DNA of 60,000 bases from Hydractinia symbiolongicarpus (lineage: Eukaryota; Cnidaria; Hydrozoa; Anthoathecata; Hydractiniidae). The stretch covers positions 24,368,501-24,428,500 of the forward strand of contig NC_079880.1 of assembly GCF_029227915.1 (NCBI RefSeq), read 5' to 3'. The translations under genes were made by a program, and so were the position numbers. Below the pieces are notes generated by a model. It ran no database searches, was not told the origin of the DNA, and worked only from the letters and a program-made list of their open reading frames with translations. Below are positions 1 to 60,000 of this stretch, piece after piece; within the stretch, counting starts at the first letter, position 1, and the number at the start of each line of letters is the position of its first letter.

Positions 1-1154
1 TTTTATTTATTTATTTCGTCATTAATTTTAACATTAAGATAATACTTGTACAAAATACTATAAAACATATATACTCGTTTATAATGGTTTGCTGGTAGAA
101 GCAAGATGATGACAGAGAGTCTTCGATTTAAAAGCAAATTAAGTGTTTATGTAAAACAAAGTATAGATATCCAATATTTTAAAGATAATTTTTTGTTATA
201 TGTCGTCGTCCATATGATACCAAAAATAATTTCAGACATTGTTATGGTCCCTATTGCTCATAAACTCTTTTCCTGCAATAAGTTCGATTATTGTGTAAGT
301 CACTAAAGTAAAAAGTCAACAGCTTGTTTTAGAGCCGATTTAAGTCATATCTGAACTCGCCATCAGCATTGATGTCTGTTTTACTGATACCCGAATAATA
401 AGTTTCTGGGAAGGAGTTAGCAGTAAGTGTATTAGCACTGTTGGTTTACAGGGGGAATTTCATCTGAAAAGTGAGTTTTTTGATTTAACTAGAGCATTTA
501 TTTTCAAAACTAAAATTGGATTTGCGGTTAACCCAATATTTGTGTTTTTAGTTTATCGTGCGAATTTTTTAATGGTATTTGAATCATTTTACTTAAAGTT
601 TCAGCACCTAAATTTAAGCAAATTTTGTTTAAAAAGAAATCCAACTTTGCAGTCTAAAAAAAATTAGCCGAGAACAAACAAATGGTAAAAAAATAGAAAC
701 ATATCAAATTTTCTTTCAGCGTTAAAAAAGAAAAATAATTCTGTGCAGGTTAATTTAAAAGTAGTAAAATGGAAATTTCATTTCTGCTGTATACATATTT
801 GGTTTTCAGAATTATTAAAATCTAGTAAAAAAATAAAAGTCATTCACAAATGAAAAAGTGCTTGCTAAAACCTCAATCTGACGTTTTAAAGAGAAGATAG
901 TTCAATTCTTTAAAAAAACATCGAATTAACCAAGGAGGTTTACAGGATATATTTTCTTTTGTATCACTTGTGCTTTTAAGACAAAAAATAATAAAAAACA
1001 ATAAAAATTAGCAAAAAAATATAGATATAAATCCTGTACATTTGATCATCGTTCAGCGTGAAACTGACAGTTATGTACTTTTAACTAATTTTCAAATACA
1101 TGGAATTTTAGATAAAAATTTAATAAAATCTGCTTATTGATACTCTCTCAAATT
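1..1154. other. AT-rich stretch with no gene seen
   Basis: The stretch begins with a short TTTA repeat. The remainder is AT-rich with frequent stops in all frames and no recognisable homology, splice structure or RNA gene. Confidence 0.5.
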
Positions 1155-1466
1155 TTATTCGTCTAAATTTATCGTAACTTCACTTCTTCTATCGAGTTCT
1201 TCTCGAATTTTGGAAAGGTAATTCATTAGTCTCACATGAATCAGATATGCTGTATTTATATCCTCCCCAGAAATGCACTTTGGTTGTTCTTCGAATACTT
1301 TATCATGCCATTTATCTAGCTTCACAACAGCACACTCAAAACCACTTTGCCAAGAACGTAGTGTATGTATGTCGGCGATCTGCAAACCGACATCTTTTAT
1401 TTGCTTTGGACAATTATCCGTAAAAAAAACGATACCGTTCAAGTACACTTTTAAGAAATCTGACAT
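1155..1466 (-). CDS. Small unidentified protein or terminal coding exon
   Basis: An uninterrupted 103-codon frame starts at ATG 1466 and ends at a stop at 1155. Its composition is protein-like: several Trp and Cys, charged residues spread through it, and a C-terminal predicted helix rich in Arg/Glu. I do not recognise the family. A good splice acceptor (TTTAG) lies 12 bases upstream of the ATG, so this may be the last exon of a longer gene. A further exon-like stretch at 1580-1671 has an acceptor and a GTATGT donor and is open in one frame. That frame does not join in phase to this ORF, so the upstream piece may be 5' UTR. The gene lies downstream of LRRC9 on the same strand. Confidence 0.45.
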   Translation of the reverse strand: MSDFLKVYLNGIVFFTDNCPKQIKDVGLQIADIHTLRSWQSGFECAVVKLDKWHDKVFEEQPKCISGEDINTAYLIHVRLMNYLSKIREELDRRSEVTINLDE

Positions 1467-1579
1467 TGCGTAAGGAATCTAAATAGAAGCAATACATCTT
1501 CACAACAACAAGTGGGATATTTTTTTTCTTAGGAATCAAAACATAATTAAACCTGTTTAGGCTTTGTAATTACATACCT

Positions 1580-1671
1580 GTAAAATATTTTATCAAGATT
1601 TTCAGATAATGTCTCACAGCAACTCACTGACAGGAAAAGCTTGTTTAAAGATTGAGAATTTGTTGTTATCT
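1580..1671 (-). other. Exon-like segment upstream of the 1155-1466 ORF
   Basis: On the minus strand a CTTTAG acceptor is followed by 92 bases open in one frame and then a strong CAG|GTATGT donor. Joining it to the acceptor before the 1155-1466 ORF shifts that ORF out of frame and gives a stop after eight codons. It is therefore either a 5' UTR exon or part of an alternative transcript. Confidence 0.3.
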
Positions 1672-2019
1672 AAAGATAAAAATCAAGGCGAATGTAAAAC
1701 GACTTAAAAATGACATTACGGAATTCCGGTTTAAAGTGTCACACAGGAGCAGGTTTTTAAAAATATTCATATATTTTAAAGTTACAAAGTCTTTCTCCAG
1801 GATAATGCCGGGTATTCAAGACAACCCTTTATATTTGTGGAAAAGGGCCATTCTATTAATTTACGAAATGACAAAGCTTCACTAGTATTCTACAGCTGGT
1901 ACACTGCAAAATTTTCACCTTAACAGGTTAAACGAAAAATGTGGAAAATGCACTAGCTGCATTCTACAAAAATTAAAATCGTTTATAAATTTGTAGCTTA
2001 CCCAAGAACCTTAAATCAA

Positions 2020-2285
2020 ATTTCGCGGTATTCATTTACGCACTTTCGTGGATTTTGGCTAAATTCCTGAAATTATGTACCCGCGAAATATTACTCTTGA
2101 CAAAGAATGAAACTTATTTTGTCAATGTTTTATCGAGAAAAAGTTTTCTTCCAAAAATACTTAATTTTTTTACATCATTCCCGCAAAACGTTTTAAAAAC
2201 AATCATCAGCGAAAAATACCCTCAAAATTGAATTCTAATTTTAATTTGTATTTTATCCGCGATAATTAATACTATTAGGTAGACA
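2020..2285. repeat. Possible dispersed repeat with CGCGAAA-type motifs
   Basis: The stretch contains repeated CGCGAAA/GCGAAAAA and CCGCGATAA motifs. Similar motif-rich, non-coding stretches occur at about 7290-7490 and 9825-9985. The three share motif style more than alignable sequence, so family membership is tentative. Confidence 0.3.
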
Positions 2286-2396
2286 GAAACGACGTTATTA
2301 GTTGGTTGGTATCACGATGTAGAAATTCGGCCTTTGTTTCCACTAACCTGATTTCAACGTTAAATTTGCTAGTTATAATCTAATATATTTAAAATA

Positions 2397-2572
2397 CACT
2401 TAGCTCCCGGCAACTCGAACTTTCATTATCTCGAACCATTTTCTTGGGTCTCTTGAACTTTCAATACTTTCTAAAAACTCCGGTGAACTCGAACCTCGGA
2501 TAACTCGCACATTCGTTAAGTCGAACTATTTTCTTTGGTCCCTTGAAGGTTTAAGTTACCGGGTGTTAACTG
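2397..2572. mobile_element. 176-bp MITE of pogo/Tigger type
   Basis: The left end (CACTTAGCTCCCGG, then AACTCGAAC) and the reverse complement of the right end (CAGTTAACACCCGG, then TAACTTAAAC) form terminal inverted repeats. TA lies on both sides (2395-2396 and 2573-2574). Internal ACTCGAAC motifs recur. Ends of this kind, with a TA target duplication, are typical of pogo/Tigger elements. There is no coding capacity, so this is a non-autonomous copy. Confidence 0.7.
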
Positions 2573-3179
2573 TAGTCAGTTAAGCAACAAATTATTTTTA
2601 CAACGTAAAAAAAATTCATATATTATTATGTATAAATAGAACTTTAAAACATTAATTATATTATATACTTTCTTTTTAGTTATTTGCAAAACCGTATTAT
2701 CTATCACACGATTTGATACACATCGCATATATATCTTGTTTTTTATTCGTTTTTATCCCATAACCATTTCATTTTCGATATTTTGGTATTGTCGTAACAT
2801 ACGCCCTATGCTATCTCGGTTGATACTTTCTAGAATCGTAATTTTTGCGATTCACATGTGAAAAGTTGGTTGATCGCGACGACGTGACGTCATTCTTTCT
2901 GAACCGCTGCTGGGGTGCTAAACAAAAATATTTTACATAAAACAATAAACTTTATGAAAACAATTCAAGGGAAGAAATGACGTACCAACTGGCGTAAATA
3001 CATTAGAGACTAGTAGTTGGCCCGTGAAAAGTTCCACTAAAAGTCGACAGTTAAAGTCAATATATATCGCGTTTGCTAATTCGTGCGTCAGTAGCGCAAC
3101 TAGAAATCACAAATCACGAGTATAAATAACGCGAAAAGTAATTCCAACACATTTGCGTAATAAAAATAAAACACATGTT
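2573..3179. other. LRRC9 3' flank
   Basis: This stretch lies downstream of the LRRC9 stop codon. The 3' UTR should fall here. I see no other gene and no clear cleavage signal close to the stop. Confidence 0.4.
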
Positions 3180-57298
<54,119 letters not shown>

Positions 57299-58493
57299 TA
57301 TTTAATAAACTAACAAAAATACCAATTTTTTTTCTTCATCCATCAACAACATTGCCTTTAATGATTTTGACCATTCTTTAAGAAGCTTTCTATTTTTTTA
57401 TTTAGCTTAACAGTAATGCAAAAAAATGACAAAAAGAAAATGAACAAGTTTGATAACAAACTGCCACACATAAGTACATTGCTTCTTAAAAATATGTATA
57501 TATACCATTTATTGTGCTTGTAACTTTAGGAGAATAATCTAAGTAAACTAATTGTAGGGGGACGCAATACTTACTTTTAAAAAAAGAAATAGCAATCATT
57601 CTTGTAGTGATGTAAAAAGTCTTATACACAAGAAAAGATTAATTGTTCGAAAAAACATATACAAATAAGTGGTGCAAAACAAGTCAAATATTAATATCTG
57701 AATATGTATCACATAAAAAGAATTTATTCCAGAGCTAGTTTATCATGATTTATACTTTTTCTGGAAATATACACCTTTAGTTTGTTAACTTTGACATAAA
57801 TTTTCATGGAATCAACTAAAAGAAATATTAGCCTAGAAAAATGGTTACAGCCTTTCTAATTCACATCGGCTAATCTGAATGCTGACGTGTTAGCAAAGCA
57901 GGCAGGCAATAACATGTCACAATGGCAAATAATTGTCGACATAAAAAAATTGAATTAGGATGAATTATATCTTTTCTGTTTATTTCTTGACAATAAATGA
58001 GAGAGTTGCAGTGAGCAGTCATTACTGAGAAGACAATTATGGTATCACATGTCATTACGTTTTATTTTACAAATTAAAGTAGCTTAGAGAATGGGCAAAA
58101 TATATTTAATATCAATAGAGGTCGTATACCATTCTAAATTCCTAAAAGAAATATAAATTAACAACACCAAACACCAAAAATTAACAACACCAAAAAATAA
58201 TCACATAAAAAAAATTTATAACAACACAAATTTAGTCCAGTTTGAGTAAAGCTACCCATACAAGTTGATTGGGCAAATAGAAATTGTTTTTTAAGAAACT
58301 AGCTGGCCATTCTATCAGATTCCAAAGCAAAATTGGCAATTTTTTTCCTGATTTTTTTTAAGGCTCAGAATAATTATAATAATCCTGGGTATGCATAATA
58401 AAAATACTATAAAAACTGGGACAAAAATTATATTGGACCTTTTTAAATATAACATTAGATTGATTAAATAGAAGTTATAGTAATATATAACAT
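57299..58493. promoter_or_regulatory. CEP44-LRRC9 intergenic region, LRRC9 promoter expected
   Basis: About 1.2 kb between the CEP44 stop and the LRRC9 start, both on the minus strand. It must hold the LRRC9 promoter and 5' UTR. I see no decisive TATA box or RFX X-box, so the exact site is not called. Confidence 0.35.
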
Positions 58494-59993
58494 TTATTTA
58501 ATGTTCTCTTTGCCTGTCACATGAGTAGTTCCATTTTGTAATAGACGCTCAGTTTCCATCAGCTGCTGCTTTACATTGTGAATGGTTTGTTTGGTGTTTG
58601 CATTGAAACCATGACTGACATTTAACAAATCCTGCAATATACTATCATGGAAATCATTCAAGTTATCACCATTTCCAATGTTACCAGCAAATTCTGCATG
58701 TCTAATAGAAATATTTTCTTTGTTGTAAGAAAGAGCATCATCTTCATTCAAATTGCAAACATCACTCAAACGTATCGGTTTAAAACCCTTGATAATAACC
58801 TCATCGCCTGTGTATTTCACTGGCGAATATTCTTTTTTCTGTGATTTATAAACTGATAAAGCGGGTTCGTCATTTTTTTGGGACTTGTTGCTTTCTTCTT
58901 CACTTTCTTTCTGCAGCTCTTGCTTCTCTTGTTGAGGTTCTTTCAATGAACTTTCCATCATCTTGACTTTTGTTTCCATTAAAATCAACCTTGCTGATAA
59001 TTCACTGTTAACAGTTAGCAAATCATGAAAGTTTTTTTCCATGTTTGCCATTCGTTTCATCAACTTATCCATAAGACTGGCATTGGCGTCACAAGAGCAG
59101 CACTTCATGTGACAAGGCTCTACTTTTACTTTCATTTCTCTTGGGGACCCAGTATATTTTGGCAATGAAAATTCTATTTCTGGTAGTTGGTGATTTGGTG
59201 CATTACCAGAGGATACAACTTTGAAATCAACATCATCATGTTTTGTAATGGTAAACTTTGGTAGCTGATTTTCTTCAGGTTCTACAATTTCAACAACAGA
59301 ACTAGAAAGATCATCCGGTTCTAGCTCAGTCACATCTAGTAAATCATCACAAAAAAATTGTTTACTATTATTCTCATTTGAATTTTTCACTTGTTTTGAA
59401 ATTGATTTCATTGGGGTCAAGGCTAAATCTGGATTAGGGAGAGGCAGTGTTGGCTGCTGCTTAAGTCTAGGATCATACACTGTGTTTAAATTGGATGTTT
59501 TTTCTGTGGTGGTGAGATCAATACATTGCACATCAGAGCCTTTATTAGTAACATGATTCAAAACAATGTTGCTTTTAGTAGTAATTTTACTTTTTCTTGG
59601 CTTCTTTTTGCCAATTTTCAACAAAATTTCTTCATTTTTCTTTACGCATAGGGTAACAATCTTCGTTACAAAGATGACTTTAACTTCAGCATAGCCAATG
59701 GTGAAAAACTGCTCCTTGGTCAACATTGGTTTAACACCAAATTCCTGAATTAAAATCTTGTATACAACTTCAAGGAATCTCAAATCACTTTTTCCATAGA
59801 ACTCATAACCTTTGCTTGAAAAATAAGATGTTAGTTCAATAGAATATTCTGCAAATAAATAATGAAGAACAGGTAACCAAGCAGTTGTGACACCAACAAC
59901 CATGTTTTCCAAATCTAACACTTCCGCGTAGTGCGCTTTTTTGAGCTCATTCTTGAGTTTTCGTAGGTTGTTTTTGATGTCACCGGTAGACAT
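58494..59993 (-). CDS. CEP44: Centrosomal protein of 44 kDa, intronless
   Basis: An uninterrupted 499-residue frame. The N-terminal ~125 residues match the CEP44 domain: GDIKNNLRKLKNELKKAHY at the start, then SDLRFLEVVYKIL and LTKEQFFTIGYAEVK. A low-complexity acidic middle follows, with a coiled coil at about residues 298-365. The C-terminus carries a second conserved-looking helix. CEP44 acts at the centriole in centriole-to-centrosome conversion and microtubule binding. The ATG at 59993 begins the conserved domain, so the start is secure. An AATAAA-like signal overlaps the stop codon. A single exon is unusual beside the 39-exon LRRC9. Confidence 0.92.
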   Translation of the reverse strand: MSTGDIKNNLRKLKNELKKAHYAEVLDLENMVVGVTTAWLPVLHYLFAEYSIELTSYFSSKGYEFYGKSDLRFLEVVYKILIQEFGVKPMLTKEQFFTIGYAEVKVIFVTKIVTLCVKKNEEILLKIGKKKPRKSKITTKSNIVLNHVTNKGSDVQCIDLTTTEKTSNLNTVYDPRLKQQPTLPLPNPDLALTPMKSISKQVKNSNENNSKQFFCDDLLDVTELEPDDLSSSVVEIVEPEENQLPKFTITKHDDVDFKVVSSGNAPNHQLPEIEFSLPKYTGSPREMKVKVEPCHMKCCSCDANASLMDKLMKRMANMEKNFHDLLTVNSELSARLILMETKVKMMESSLKEPQQEKQELQKESEEESNKSQKNDEPALSVYKSQKKEYSPVKYTGDEVIIKGFKPIRLSDVCNLNEDDALSYNKENISIRHAEFAGNIGNGDNLNDFHDSILQDLLNVSHGFNANTKQTIHNVKQQLMETERLLQNGTTHVTGKENIK

Positions 59994-60000
59994 TTCTCTG

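Overview
This is eukaryotic DNA: AT-rich, with GT-AG introns, many dispersed repeats and DNA transposons, and animal genes. The mix suggests an invertebrate animal, most likely a cnidarian such as a hydrozoan. It holds multi-exon ciliary and centrosomal genes (LRRC9, CEP44), divergent clustered rhodopsin-like receptors, a THAP/YqaJ two-gene transposon, and many small inverted-repeat elements. The phylum is inferred from this content; no species marker is present.

Layout. The backbone is one gene on the minus strand. I rebuilt it exon by exon as LRRC9: 39 coding exons from 57298 down to 3180. All introns are GT-AG, the phases agree throughout, and the 4,254-nt reading frame encodes 1,417 residues. 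Upstream on the same strand is a complete intronless CEP44 (58494-59993). Below LRRC9 is a small unidentified minus-strand gene (1155-1466).

Almost everything else lies inside LRRC9 introns. Intron 22 (13020-18192) holds a 3.8-kb DNA transposon with ~57-bp inverted ends. Its THAP-DDE transposase is broken, but a convergent four-exon SWIM-YqaJ gene is intact. Intron 7 (27326-50453, 23.1 kb) holds three opposite-strand GPCR genes. Two of these are a near-identical 1.4-kb tandem duplication, and a decayed relative lies upstream of them.

Intron 7 also holds a complete 7.8-kb transposon (41761-49595). It has 22-bp perfect terminal inverted repeats, a TAA target-site duplication and asymmetric subterminal repeat arrays. 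Its two intact spliced genes encode a DDE-type transposase with an AT-hook-like motif and a C-terminal zinc finger, and a chromo/Tudor-like plus BEN-like accessory protein. I cannot place it confidently in a named superfamily, and it is the best candidate here for something undescribed.

Smaller repeats include a pogo/Tigger-type MITE, two copies of a tRNA-derived SINE, a LINE 3' end, other inverted-repeat elements, and microsatellites. Functionally, LRRC9 and CEP44 are housekeeping cilium/centriole genes, the GPCRs are a young lineage-specific receptor cluster, and the rest is mobile DNA at various stages of decay.
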